Positions 1-11,169 of a DNA stretch of 64,000 nucleotides are shown piece by piece; the first letter of the stretch is position 1, and each line of letters starts with the position of its first letter. The stretch is taken from contig OY821782.1 of NCBI GenBank assembly GCA_963682175.1, positions 24,759,741-24,823,740 on the forward strand, read 5' to 3'. Both the position numbers and the translations under genes were made by a program. The notes beneath the pieces were generated by a model. The model made no database searches. It was not told the origin of the DNA and worked only from the letters and a program-made list of their open reading frames with translations. This DNA comes from Triglochin maritima. Its lineage: Eukaryota; Streptophyta; Magnoliopsida; Alismatales; Juncaginaceae.

Positions 1-1594
1 TTGAGTTTGAGTTACCAACTAATGAAGTTTGAGTCATCATTTGCTAAGGGTGTTTTTGTATCATGGATCGTACGATAGGTTGGATATTCGACATTTTTCT
101 ACAAAATAAATCATACAGGTTTTAATGCCAATTTTATGTTTTAAAACACATACATATATATCGAATATAAATGTAAATACTGCAAATAAAATTTTGTCCA
201 TAAATGCAGCAATTCAAGATCCCACCAATTGTAATATAGACTAGCTAAGGGCTATCGAATACATCACAATATCAAGGTAAGAAATAAACTCTTTCTAATC
301 ACAACCTTTTTGAATTTTAGCATCTTCAAACTCTTGTGATTCTTGTCGTTTTAATTATGAGGGAATATGACCTATCCTCGTAAGAAAAACGTTTTCCCAA
401 AACCGAGCGAGGGCTCTAGGTAATGTTAAGAAAACTTATTTTCATTTGATACGAGATACGTTTATCCATTGTATTCACAACTAAACATACTTGGGCTTCA
501 CTAGGGTGAAATGCACCTCATATATTTAATTGTGGCACAACAATAGACAACCATTATATCTCCCACTATTCCCAAAGATGGAGGGAGCTATCTCCCGCTA
601 AGGGCGAGCAGAGTATCCATCGATCAATGGCTGTTAGTGGATGAAATAAGAAGGAAAATTACTCTTAATTTTGTTGGACAATTTCATATATTAACATGTG
701 ATTCAGAATTTTAGGTTATCATGCATATTATTATTCATAGACATCCTAACATTCAACACATTCATCACATGCATAGCAAGATTATAAAAATAGAAATTAA
801 ACCATTCACACAATCCACATCGTGTGAGTTTATATGTTCCCTTCGATCCTTGATCCTCAATCCCTGATCTTTGATCCTCGATCGATGCGCTACAGCAGCG
901 ACTTCCTCTTGCACCGGAGATGTAGATTTTACAGAAAATAAACATGCTCCTCACATTCGATAAAAACCGACTAGTGCAAGTCCTATGTAAAAAACTCTCA
1001 TATGCAAATGCAATTATCTAAAAGACAGAAAGAGAGAATTTTGGCTTTTACATATAAATAAGCCCTTGTATAATAATAATTACATACATTCACATTCATA
1101 GTTGCTGATTTGGAACATATAAACTCACAATTCCTGTAAAGACAAATCGAGCATCCATGCACGCAATATCGCTATAAACTATGCAATCTAGTTTATCCAT
1201 CATCTAGAATCCTAAAAAATTCTTTGAAAAACATTTTGAAATCCATTAAAAATGTTTTTCATCCATCCATAGTTCAAAAATAATTTTGAACCGTTGTCCA
1301 TCCAATTTCCAATGGAAAGATGAACCGCAGTTTTTCGGTTTTGTTGATTCTCTTACAAAATAATCATTTCTTTATAAAACGAAATTATTGTAAGTTAGAC
1401 TAATGTCTAAATCTTAATTCTAATAATTACATGGCATGTTTTAAAACACATAAAATATTTAAAACGAATTATTATAGAGAATTATATCAACAAAACATTC
1501 ATAGACCGAAAAATCGGTAAACCGAATTGTTTAAAACCTATATGGTAAACTAAATTCGTTTACAGCCTTAAATCATAAGAAAATTAAACCCTAT

Positions 1595-1607
1595 GCTCTA
1601 ATACCAC
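1595..1607 (-). promoter_or_regulatory. Primer-binding site, initiator Met tRNA type
   Basis: On the minus strand it reads GTGGTATTAGAGC directly after the LTR end, one base from the classic TGGTATCAGAGC complement of the initiator Met tRNA 3' end. It fixes the strand of the element and the inner LTR border. Confidence 0.88.
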
Positions 1608-3652
1608 TGTAGGATTTCATCTTTAATTGTGCATATATATTTTTCGAAATTTTATGCAATAAGGATCAATTACAATTTTCTAGAAGTTCTCTAAAACTTC
1701 TTGATGTTCCGGAGACGTTGAAGATGACGATCGTCGCTTCTCATTGCGCCGGATGCCTCCGAGTGTTCACTGAAACCCTAAACAACGTTGAAGAGAAAGG
1801 AGCTAGCCAATCAATCTCCAAACTAGCTTAGAATCTAGCTACAAACCCCTTCCTTAGTCTCTGAGATTTCTCCTTCCAAAGACTAAGAATGTAAGAGAAT
1901 TTTCGTGGCTTTTTGTGATGAATTAGGAGAGAAAAGAATTAGCAAAAACTTATATCTTAATTAGGGAAAATAAGGACCTATTTATAGGCTCCAATCTTAA
2001 TCTCAATCATGGTTATTCTTAAGCCATGTTTTCTTGGCATTATCACTCACAAACTAATTCCATAATGCATTACATGCATCCACAAAACGTTTGACCAAGT
2101 TTGGAGCTAATCCAACCATTGATCAAATTAATCTCTTAATTATCAAAGGCAGAAAATCGATCGCTATTCGGTTTACCGAGTCACACTAGGTTAACCGAAT
2201 ATGTCACGATTGTTTTACCGAGTATTAGACGGATGACCGATTCTTAAGGAGAAAAATTCTCCTTAACCGTTAGGACTAATTCTTGTCTATAACCGAATGC
2301 CTTTCGGTTAACAAAAAATATCGGAACTGGACATTGTTCGGTCGACCGTTTCTGGTTCGAAATACCAATCCAGAATTCCAGGCACTTTGGTGAAGTTCGG
2401 TCAATCAACTATGACTATCTGTTCCACGTTCGGTTGACCGATCCACAGATCCTTCGGTCGACCGAACCATAACGGATTACCGAACTTTTATCCGATTTTG
2501 CCTTTTCAAATTTTGGATTTATTTCCAACAAAATTTGAACATTTGGGGGTTTTAGCAAATTCACAACTTATGCAATGTATTATCCTATGCAAAAATAAAT
2601 TATTGCATCCCATAATTTATGCATTTCATATGAATTTATCATGATTCTAATTATGTTATATATATTACAACATAATTGATTTTACTTGTTCACGACATGT
2701 CATATTTTCTATAAGAAACCCGACACATCATATGAACCAAAAATCAAGCTTCTTGTTTCCCGGTTTTTGCAGTGTGACCTATGGGAGGATCTAGACTAAG
2801 TTGACAGTGATATTAAGAGATTAATATCACAAGCTATAAGCGGTATCTAGCTACACATTATAGCTCCCAATTAGTTAGATGTCTTAATTCCACTTGAACC
2901 AAAACCCGATCCATTTAGTGATGGAGTGCACCACTTGTGTCCATCCCTTGCCTCATGATATTAAGAATACACACAATGTAGTATTGTGTTATCTTTGTAT
3001 TAGTATTCATTTCTTGATCTCTTTAAGCTAGTTATAAATATGTTACTTAACTCAAATGACATTGTGTACATTATAACTTTGCTTTATCAAGGGGCCCACT
3101 AATATCATCACTCAATTAAGAGGGGCAATGATAATCTTTTGACTAACTATCTTCTCCGACAAACGTCATACTTAACCAACCAATGCCTTTACACTACTCT
3201 CATCGATAGCTCAAGACACTAGTCTAATTAAGCAATTCTTAAGTGATCGGATATAAGTCTCATATCAAAGGACCAAAGACACAGTAAAACATTAATGACA
3301 CAGAAAACACAATTCTATAATGTTTTACTTATGAGGTCTATTCAGTATACAAAAGTAATATTTTCCTCTTTTTGTGTACCCGTGTTGTCACTCACTTGTA
3401 GGGCTACAACGATCTATGACCAACACGACAATCTTAACTCGGTAATTAATGTCCTATGTTAATTACCATGATTGCGAATATCTTTTGTTTTATGCAAACC
3501 AATATCTTTTAGAGCTCTACGGTTAAGGACCAAGAGCATCTTCCTTAACACTTCTAAAAGACGAATAACATAAACAAAGAACAAACTGATTACTCATTCA
3601 ATTCATAATAATTGACATTTAAAAGAAAAACTTTTAGAACACATTCCCTTCA
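1608..3652 (-). repeat. COP-A 5' LTR (copy 1)
   Basis: A 2045-bp LTR. On the minus strand it starts TGAAGGGAATGTG and ends TGAAATCCTACA, so it has TG...CA ends. The promoter has a TATA box at 1978-1986 (TATAAATAG on the minus strand). Upstream of it, at 2168-2486, lies a cluster of about 11 near-palindromes of the form TCGGTNNACCGA. The same LTR occurs at 40083-42127 (almost identical), 32328-34375 (dozens of differences) and 60844-62922 (solo, opposite strand). Confidence 0.95.
1978..1986 (-). promoter_or_regulatory. COP-A LTR TATA box
   Basis: TATAAATAG on the minus strand, within the context GGAGCCTATAAATAGG. The context is the same in all four COP-A LTRs (40453-40461, 32699-32707, 62449-62457). 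Transcription would run toward lower coordinates into the leader. Confidence 0.7.
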
Positions 3653-4074
3653 GAAAGTGTCTTAACATGTTCTTAAGAGATGTAAAAGAAATCAAGGCTC
3701 ATCTGTTTGAGAAATGTTTTGATGAAGAATGCACACGTTGGATATGGCATGGTGAGAATAAAATACGTTCGAAGGAAGAAAGTGATAGTCCTTCCCAGAA
3801 AGATGTTAATGATGATGATCAGTTAGAGGGTACGATTTGAGATGTTGCCGATAAGTTTGATGATAAACCCCAAGTACTTAGTAGTTTGTTGTCTGACAAT
3901 GAAAAACCTTTGTATCCGGGTTGCAGCGATTTCGGTAGATTGTCTGCAGTGTTACGATTATATACCTTCAAAGCCTCGAACGATTGGAGTGATGTCAGTT
4001 TTAGTGCATTACTTAAGTTGTTGAAAGAAATTCTTCCAGAAAACAACGAACTTCTAGACCGTACATATGAGTGA
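3653..4074 (+). pseudogene. CACTA (En/Spm) transposase N-terminal fragment, copy 1
   Basis: The frame starting at the COP-A LTR border reads KCLNMFLRDVKEIKAHLF, then a block ending CTRWIWHGE, and further on LYPGC and ELLDRTYE. This is the pattern of the plant transposase-associated domain and the start of the TNP2-type transposase of CACTA elements. One in-frame TGA interrupts it near 3838, and it stops at 4072-4074, where an LTR fragment begins. The N-terminal residues up to a CPC motif lie on the far side of the COP-A insertion; in copy 2 they are at 32196-32327. It is not functional. The family call is from remembered motifs, not a search. Confidence 0.8.
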
Positions 4075-4974
4075 AATTATCAATGAAAATGTGGACATAA
4101 AATAAGAGTGATAAAATTTCAAACCACAAGTTGACCTTGGAGATTTTATTGAGGTTCGATCACACCGTCATGATCTAATCCTCTCCTCAAGTTCAGATCA
4201 ATCATCTCATCCCTACTCGAGTATCAACTAATCTCTTTGTTCCTGGTCGAAGATAAACTCTTTACAATCCGAGCCTCTATGAATACCCTCACCTTGATCG
4301 ATTCTCCTCTCACAATCTGAGAGGGAGCTTCCTCAGGCTTTACAACACTTTGGAATTTAATGAAGGTGGATAAACTCTAACTTGAATACACTCAAAGGAT
4401 TTGAATTGGGCTTGGAGTGAATTGAACGAAATTTTAGAGTTGTTGGACCTTTGAAAGCCTGAAACTTGGGAGCACAGAAGGTATGAAATAGTTTGATCAA
4501 GTTATATATCTTTGAGTCTCCTAAATGAGACTTTTATAGGCTCTAAAGTAAATATAGTCGTTTGTGATAGTTGGTGAGATTTAGACCAATGAAAGGAATG
4601 GTTTGACTCAAGCTTAGGCAGAAATTTGCATATATTCGGTCGACCGTTTGAAGAACAATTGTCTAAAACAAAATGGTTGACTTACTTAAAATAATGAGTT
4701 CAGATGACCGAACAATGTTTCGAGCGTTCAGGACCTATTCCGTCATCCAAATCGATAGCTTGTCTTTTAGTGCCAATGGTTGGAAGTCAAATAACCGTTG
4801 TGAGTCCAATGACTATATTGACACGTGGAAAGAGTCATTGTGCGCTAGCAACCAACAAAGTAAACGGTCGACCGAGGAAGAATCTGAATACCAAAATATC
4901 AGAATTTTCAAATATTTGTATGTGGTTACAATATATAAGTCCATTGAGAATCGTCAAAGGCTTTGCCACATAGG
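4075..4974 (-). mobile_element. SIRE-like Copia LTR fragment (copy 1)
   Basis: About 0.9 kb without coding capacity. On the minus strand it has an LTR layout: a cluster of GGTCGACC-type palindromes (4638-4875), then a TATA-like TATAAAAG (4531-4538), then a GAG/GTAAAGAG-rich leader-like part resembling the SIRE-like LTR at 27672-28985. Neither end has the expected TG/CA, so it is truncated on both sides, by the CACTA gene on the left and by G2 on the right. Copy 2 is 42551-43449. Confidence 0.6.
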
Positions 4975-5325
4975 TGATTAGTAGCATATCATGCATTACA
5001 TTCATGCTATATATCCTATATTTACCCCAATTTTTGGATACTCGAGTGTTATTTGATGTATTTCAGGTTTTAGATGATAAAGAAGAGAAATGAAGAGAAA
5101 CGACTGAAATGCAAAAAGAAAGAACCTTATTGAAGCATCTTGGACCTTCTCGTCATGCTCAATGACCCATCTGCAACTCAGGAACGACCCAAATGAAACC
5201 CGGAGGCACCTGAACAAAAGATAGACATTTCTGGTGTAAAAATCCCTCAATACCAAGATCTATTGGAGTATTTGCAGAGTTTAGGCCAAATGTGCTCGGA
5301 CCAATGAACTTTTAGTGCATCCCAC

Positions 5326-6013
5326 ATGTTAAATGGCAAACTTAAGCCTTTTGATGTTCGCATTACCAAACTTGGGTGGAGCCCTCTCCTTCATCGGGAT
5401 GGGAGTCAGCATTCTGCCCCATCCTTTGTAGACTCATTTTATTGTTCCCTGACTGATGAAGGTGAATGTATGATGTTCACCATCAATGGTAATACTTATC
5501 CTCTCACTCCCTTTATTGTCAAAGAATTACCGGGTTGCCCTTTTGGATTGTAAGGTCCACCAATGCCGAACACTAAATTTTATCATTTTGCGATTAGTAG
5601 AGGGAACCGATAAACCCTCATGGTGTTTAAGTAACACCCGCTTGTACAAGAATGTGCATGTTGCCGCTCGCTGGGCAAGCAAGAACGTCTTGGGATTACG
5701 GCACCACACCACCTTCTTCGTAGCCTGTCTAGACTTGGTTTATGTCTTAATGACTACAACACAACAATGCAGCTACAATGAACTATTTCTGCACACTGCG
5801 GAAAGGTGTAGGGAGGGGAGGCAACCCATGCCCCTACTTGTCAATAATGTTGACCTTTCGTACACTCAAGATCTCATCGATTCACAAGGGGTCTCAATTG
5901 ATATCAAGCAGATCACGCGTGCCTATACTCACATACTTCCCGACTCCTGGCGAGACCAAGATAATGTTGAGGACGTCTATGACAACTCTTCTGATGGTTT
6001 TGTGAACTCGTAG
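5326..6013 (+). pseudogene. Env-like / 'putative plant transposon protein' ORF of G2 (frameshifted)
   Basis: Two overlapping frames make up one decayed protein. The first (5326-5553) holds FVDSFYCSLTDEGECMMF and continues to a PLTPFIVKELPG segment. The second (5486-6013) holds KNVHVAARWASKNVLGLRHH and a hydrophobic stretch. The order (FY..L, a strand-forming segment, SP/TPF..L.LPG, then AR.W....L..RH) resembles the third ORF found after pol in Athila-type elements, often called env-like. It sits between the deleted pol and the 3' tail, as expected. A frameshift near 5540 separates the halves. The family call is by remembered pattern and is moderately sure. Copy 2 is 43801-44488. Confidence 0.5.
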
Positions 6014-7284
6014 ACACTTTTCAGCTATGACTTCGACACATTGTCACTATCTGAGCAAAATGCAATGTTTTTAAAGCAAAATTGGAAGATCTACAAGATG
6101 CTTATGAAACTGGAGCCCGGGGGTTCTTCCTCACATGGGTTGTCCTCTCGGCGACGACGGAGATGACAATAGTTGGTTAGGCATTGTATTATTCTTTGCA
6201 TACATGGTGGACAATCCATGGCTTAAGTGTTGGGGGTAGTTTTATCATTTGTATATAGTCGAGTGTTTTATTTTGTTTTTGATTTGTTTTATTTAGTTTG
6301 TATTGTTGGTGTCATCATAGTCTGCTGCAATTTACATTGATATATGTTGTTATACCATGATACTTGGGTGACTTGCCTTCTTTTTATTTCCTAGTACTTT
6401 AAAATTTTCTATTTCTTTCAAAATCTTCATGTGTTTGCGAATGAAAATGGTTCGTCAGTTTTGTATGTGTTCAACATTTGCAAAACTGTTGAGAGGCAAA
6501 GTAAAATGAAAGCTCCCAGAATCGACTTGAATATGATGCATTAGGATATCTAGTACACTGATTTAGGTCTTATCTCTAGTCGTAGGGATGCACCTCGGGT
6601 TTTCCCTCGGGGTGACAATAATCATAGAGTTTCAGTACTCAAACAAATAAAGACATCCACCCTGAACCTAGTGAGTCGAAGGAATTCGTGCTTGTTAGTA
6701 TATGGAAGTTTGTTAAAGTTAGGGACCATGAAACTCCTATTACAAAACCTTAAGTGTAGGGTTTTCGTTCATATGTAGAGAAAAATAATTTAGTGTGGTG
6801 TTCTATCTTCTTGCACAACTCCTATCAGTCGGGAAATTAGGTCCAATGGGACTTAATGCCTGGTACATTCGAGTCATCTGACTTGGGATATTACGGTTGC
6901 TCATATCTTTCAGTTAAGTCCTTAATGAACTTGCACTAATGGTTCCCTAGGCTAGGTGTGTGGACGAGATACATATATAGAGTCGGCCTGTAGGATTACA
7001 ATATCCAATGATCGACAAAAGTAGGTCCATGAAGTCGTGTTGCTAGGTTGAATAATGCATCCGTGTTCGGATTTTGTGGGTATATCCGTTGAAAACCCTC
7101 AAGAGACACCACTCCTCCTCCTTGGCGACAATGAGGTTTAACGACTTGTTGCACATGGTAAGTGAAACTGTGATTCCTATGAAAATGAGTTAGCATTTCT
7201 TATTTTCGTATGCTTTTTCTTTCTTTTATATTTTTCCTTTCTTCGTTTTGCATGGGACTAGCAAAAGGTAAATGTGGAGGTATT
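6014..7284 (+). other. G2 3' noncoding tail with polypurine tract (copy 1)
   Basis: No convincing gene. It is homologous to the G1 tail at 52520-53828, although G1 and G2 LTRs differ. A hairpin with loop GCGA lies at 7117-7136 (stem CCTCCTTG/CAATGAGG, one mismatch). It ends in the purine-rich AAATGTGGAGG, which primes plus-strand synthesis in this class, immediately before the LTR. Confidence 0.7.
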
Positions 7285-8377
7285 TGATTAATAGCATATC
7301 ATACATTGCATTCATGATATATCCTTTATTTTACCCCAATTTTGTGCAACTCTAGTGTTTGTTTGATTTGTTTCACGTTTTAGGTAATAAAGAACAGAAA
7401 GGAAGAGAAAATGACTGAAATACAAAATGAAATGACCTTATTGAAGCATCTTGGACATGTTTGTCATGCTCTTCGGCAACTCAGGAAGGACCCAGACGAA
7501 ACCCGGATGGACCTTAATAAAAGGAAGATATTTCTGGTTCAAAATTTCCTCAATACCATGATCTTGAGTATTAAGGGAATTAAGGTCAAACGGGCTTGAA
7601 CCAGCGGACCTGAAGTGCAACCGACGTGTTAAATGGTAAGCTTAATCTGATGGAAGTATTTTGGCAGATCAGACCAACCTCATCTGCTAATGGCGGATCT
7701 TGTTCATCTGAATCCTCCCCCATTTCTCCCGTGACTCGATATTTTGGTGCACCAGACCAAAGAGTAATAGATTACAATCGTTGGATTGCTTCGAGATTTA
7801 ACTACGCCACTCTTTCTTCTATAAATAGCAATGTTTCTCCTACTATTAGTTCTTCTTCTCCACTTTCCTCTATTAGAATAAGTTTAGTTTATCCAATTTG
7901 GCAACAAAGGAATGTTGGTGAATGAAGGTTGTAATCTTACTCTTTGATTAATCTAATGTTAGATTTGAGTTCCTTCTCTTCTTTAGCTTTCTTTCTATCC
8001 AAGTATTTTTTATATTTTGTTTGTTGATTTAGTGGTTTCATATTCTTACCATGTTTAGTGTAGATATCATGCTTTCCATGTTTGTTGTTATGAGTAGAGA
8101 GTAGATCCACCCCATTTGGGGTGGAGGTGATGTAGACTACGTGTTGTGTGGTGATGGATTCTTCTTATTTATGTAATTTCCATGTGCTTAATGTAGATCT
8201 ATAATTGTAGCATGTTTATACTTGTATTAGATGGGATAATGATCACAATAGGTACTTGTCTCATGATAGATCTTTAGTTTATCTTGTTGCTTGTAATGGT
8301 TATCTTTGCATGGAATTGACTTGAAATGTATGGATCCATGTTTTGTGCACATTTACATGAATGATTTAGGTTGTAGG
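7285..8377 (+). repeat. G2 3' LTR, first part (copy 1)
   Basis: Starts TGATTAATAGC after the polypurine tract. It has a TATA box at 7820-7828 (TATAAATAG) and, about 120 bp upstream, a degenerate GGCGGATC-type dyad. It matches the LTR at 29642-31227. It is broken at 8377 by the COP-B LTR. The sequence GTAGG before the break is the target-site duplication; its second copy is at 58443-58447 in copy 2. Confidence 0.8.
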
Positions 8378-8671
8378 TGAAAGGAATGTGTTCTAAAAGT
8401 TTACTTTTATTTGTATTTTATTATGAATGAATCTATAAACATTTTGTTCCTTGATTAATGCATTCGTCTTTTAGAAGTGTTAACGAAGAGGCTCTTGGTC
8501 CTCAACCGTAGAGCTCTAAAAGATAATAGTTTACATAAATCATAAAATAATTCACAATCACAGTGATTAACATGAGACACTGATTACCGAGTTAAGATTG
8601 TCATGTTGGTTAAAGGATATTGTAGCTCTACAAGTATTTAACAACATGAGTATATCAAATAGAAAATATTT
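8378..8671 (+). repeat. COP-B solo LTR, first 294 bp (copy 1)
   Basis: Starts TGAAAGGAATGTGTTCTAAAAG on the plus strand, the start of the COP-A/COP-B type LTR. After 294 bp it is interrupted by the G1 element. In copy 2 the rest is found on the other side of G1 (56656-58442). Confidence 0.85.
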
Positions 8672-10222
8672 TGATTGACATCATATCATACATATATTTG
8701 TGTCTTATATGTTTTATTCATAGCCTAAACAATGCTACGTAATGAGTTTTATGTTTAAGTTTCAGGAATAAATAGGTTTGAGAAGGAGAGACTCTAAAAG
8801 GACTTAAAAGCAAGAAAATGCACTAAGTTGCAAGAATTATGGACTAAGATGCAAGAGTGAGGGACTCGAATGCAAAACCCAAGGACCAATGAGCAAATGA
8901 AGAAACTCCATACCATCATGAGGATTTTTGGCAATTGGATTCGGGTCGCAAGCTACACAACCGATTAGGATGTATCAAACATGAAGAAATCGAGCAAGAC
9001 AACCACACCCCAACACCTGACCTGATCTAGACTCTATAGACCGCCAATTGGCGATCTGGATTGGTCCGGATCGGACGCGGTTTAGTTGGGTTATGTATTA
9101 GGGTGTATTTAGTCTATTTTTGGTATATGTTTAGTCCCATACCAGGGGATTGTCCATGATTGCCTTTTTCTTTGACTATAAATAAAACTTTTCCTCCCTT
9201 GTATTCTACACATGCTTGGTGGCCATGCTCTCTACTTGAAGTGAGCCTTGGAGCAAAATCTCAAGTAGGGAGAGGCTACTTGTATTGTGGGTTTGAAATT
9301 AATAAAGTTTTCCTTTAGTTATGTTGCTTCTTTCTTAGTTTAATTTCCTTTCATATGTCTTGCATGCTTCTTTAGTTTTAGGTCCTTTCAATTAGCTTCT
9401 TTAATATTTCTTGCTTGCTTAGTTTAATTTTCTTTCAGTAGAATGTTTCATTTTGTTAATGTAGGTTGTAGTGTAATGATCAGTCAGTAGTTCCATCCCC
9501 ATTTGGAAGTGGAGAAAAATGTGATGTGATTATGTGATGTATTAGGTGTGTGTTACCTTAATCCTTTGAGCCTTACATGATTTCCATAAACATCTAATGG
9601 GTTACTCTTGTCTTTGATATGCTAATGCTCTTGAATGAAGCTTAGCATATGCTTAGACTAGTGGACATATTTCATGGGGAATGATGATGTAAGGATATGG
9701 ATGGAATTAATAAAGGCAACATGACTTGTAGTTGCATGTACTCTTGTTGCCCTTACCTTGGTTGATGTCTTGTATGTTTTAATGATATTGTGTTATCTTA
9801 TTTCATGTGGACGCATAGTGGGGTTTGGTCTCTATACATGAGTTCATTTAGCTTCATTCCAATTAATTGTCTTTTATGTTTTAATGATATTGTGTTATCT
9901 TATTTCATGTGGATGCAAAGTTGGATGTAGTTTTATGATTTTCATGCACTACATGTTGTGATGAGCATAATTGAACACACACACATACACATATCTTTGT
10001 ATTCACATTCTTTCTCAACCCCCTATGGGGTTTAGTTTTATTTTTGAATTTTCCATTTCCTTTTGCATTTTAGTGTAGTTTGATCATAACTTTTTTCTCT
10101 CCTTTCTTTCCAACTCTCCTTGGAACAAACTAAAGTCGACACACCGCCCTATAGAATGACGCATATTTTCCACCGCTTCAACGCGGTCGTGCACTTGCGG
10201 TTATAATTAAAATGATCAATCA
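8672..10222 (+). repeat. G1 5' LTR (copy 1)
   Basis: 1551 bp with TG...CA ends. It has a CCAAT-type palindrome at 9039-9058, a TATA box at 9177-9184 (TATAAATA), a CA-microsatellite near 9976-9990, and near the end the GCACTTGCGGTT motif typical of Athila-like LTR ends. It is followed by the tRNA primer site. Copy 2 is 47146-48696. Confidence 0.92.
9039..9058. promoter_or_regulatory. CCAAT palindrome upstream of the G1 TATA box
   Basis: AGACCGCCAATTGGCGATCT, a 20-bp palindrome with one mismatch, made of two inverted overlapping CCAAT boxes. It ends 119 bp before the TATA box at 9177. The same dyad recurs at 47513-47532, 17297-17316 (perfect), 54197-54216 and 60083-60102 with the same spacing. 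Confidence 0.6.
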
Positions 10223-10224
10223 AG

Positions 10225-10246
10225 TTTTTGGCGTCGTTCCTGGGGA
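10225..10246 (+). promoter_or_regulatory. G1 primer-binding site (Asp-type tRNA)
   Basis: TTTTTGGCGTCGTTCCTGGGGA follows the LTR almost directly. It resembles TGGCGCCGTTGCCGGGGA, the primer site of many plant Gypsy elements, with two or three changes. It marks the inner LTR border. The copy in copy 2 starts at 48699. Confidence 0.75.
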
Positions 10247-11169
10247 GGTGTTCTGTCCAGACTTTGGTTTGGACAATTCAAGTGGTTTTAAATTTTATGT
10301 TTTTACTGTTGGTTTTCTTCAGGGATTCTAAGCATCAAGGGGAGGCTACAGGGGAAGTTTGGAACCGCCAATTGGCGGCCATGTTAGCTTTATTTGCTCT
10401 AAATTTCGTTGTAGTTGTTTGTGTCATCACTTTAGTTGTTTGGGAGTTCTATTTTGCATGTTTTAACCTGTACATTGCTCCCAGATTAACAATCAATTCC
10501 CCTTTTAACACAACTTGGACCTTAAAACTCAAAGCAAAAGATTAGATCGATTGTCATTTATGCCATGCATCATTTGTAGACCTTGCACGCATTTGTCTTT
10601 TCTTTTCTTTACATTCTTGTTGTTGATTGCTGGCGTAAGGTATATGCACCCATTCTCTCATTCATGCATTGTTAAAGTATGCATTAGTTAGTAAGGTGCA
10701 TCAGGACAAGAGTTAGGTGAGCGTTTGATTAGAGAGTTGATTGCTAGATTTAGGATCAAAACGCTACTAAGGAGGGGTTGTCCCATACAAGATAAGGTGG
10801 GGGATTTCATCACCCTTTCCTTGGCCCCAAAAATCACTCTTAATAAAAGCCTTAATTCTAAAAGCAAGTACACATTGGCCCTAAGGATTTCGGATGCACT
10901 AGGAGAGTGATCTAGTTGAAACTGTCATGGCCTGATCGGCGTCACCTACCTTGTCGATAGTAGGAGGTACTGGATCTCTGGATATGGTATCACTTGCTGG
11001 GCATTGTGGTCTTCGTTGTAGGGAGGTGAGGCATGTCAAGACTAGGGATCTCGAAGTTAGGCGTCGTCTAGCTTAAGGACCTGTAGCCATACATTGTTTG
11101 AGTCGTGCTTGCTAGATTAGGCTTCTACCTTCACCCACTACCCACGCATAGTTCTTCCCCCAGCTTGCA

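Larger units (their letters stand above)
1..3652 (-). mobile_element. COP-A Ty1/Copia element, copy 1: 5' LTR, PBS, leader and gag tip (partial)
   Basis: This is the 5' part of a minus-strand Copia element. From right to left it holds the 5' LTR (1608-3652), the primer-binding site (1595-1607), a leader of about 1.55 kb, and the first codons of gag, where the window cuts it. It matches 38476-42127 of the complete element. In the gag frame there is an in-frame stop at 12-14, the same as at 38487-38489 in copy 2, so this defect predates the duplication. The rest of gag-pol should lie left of the window. Confidence 0.93.
4975..8377 (+). mobile_element. G2 Athila-like Gypsy remnant, copy 1
   Basis: The left LTR starts at 4975 (TGATTAGTAGCATATC) and is cut after about 360 bp, where it joins the env-like region directly. 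The whole gag-pol and the LTR's 3' half are deleted. Then come an env-like pseudogene (about 5326-6013), a 1.27-kb noncoding tail (6014-7267), a purine-rich tract (7268-7284) and the 3' LTR from 7285 (TGATTAATAGCATATC). That LTR is interrupted at 8377 by a COP-B LTR; its continuation is visible only in copy 2, at 58448-58790. Confidence 0.75.

Noticed and set aside
703..954. 83-codon minus-strand frame in the COP-A leader
   Set aside because: Caused by a GATC-rich simple repeat in an untranslated leader; identical at 39178-39429 only through the duplication.
10228..10545. 105-codon open frame with two hydrophobic segments in the G1 leader (also 48702-49019)
   Set aside because: It begins inside the tRNA primer-binding site on a non-ATG codon and has no family pattern. 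The two copies are only recent duplicates, so conservation between them says nothing. Probably chance.
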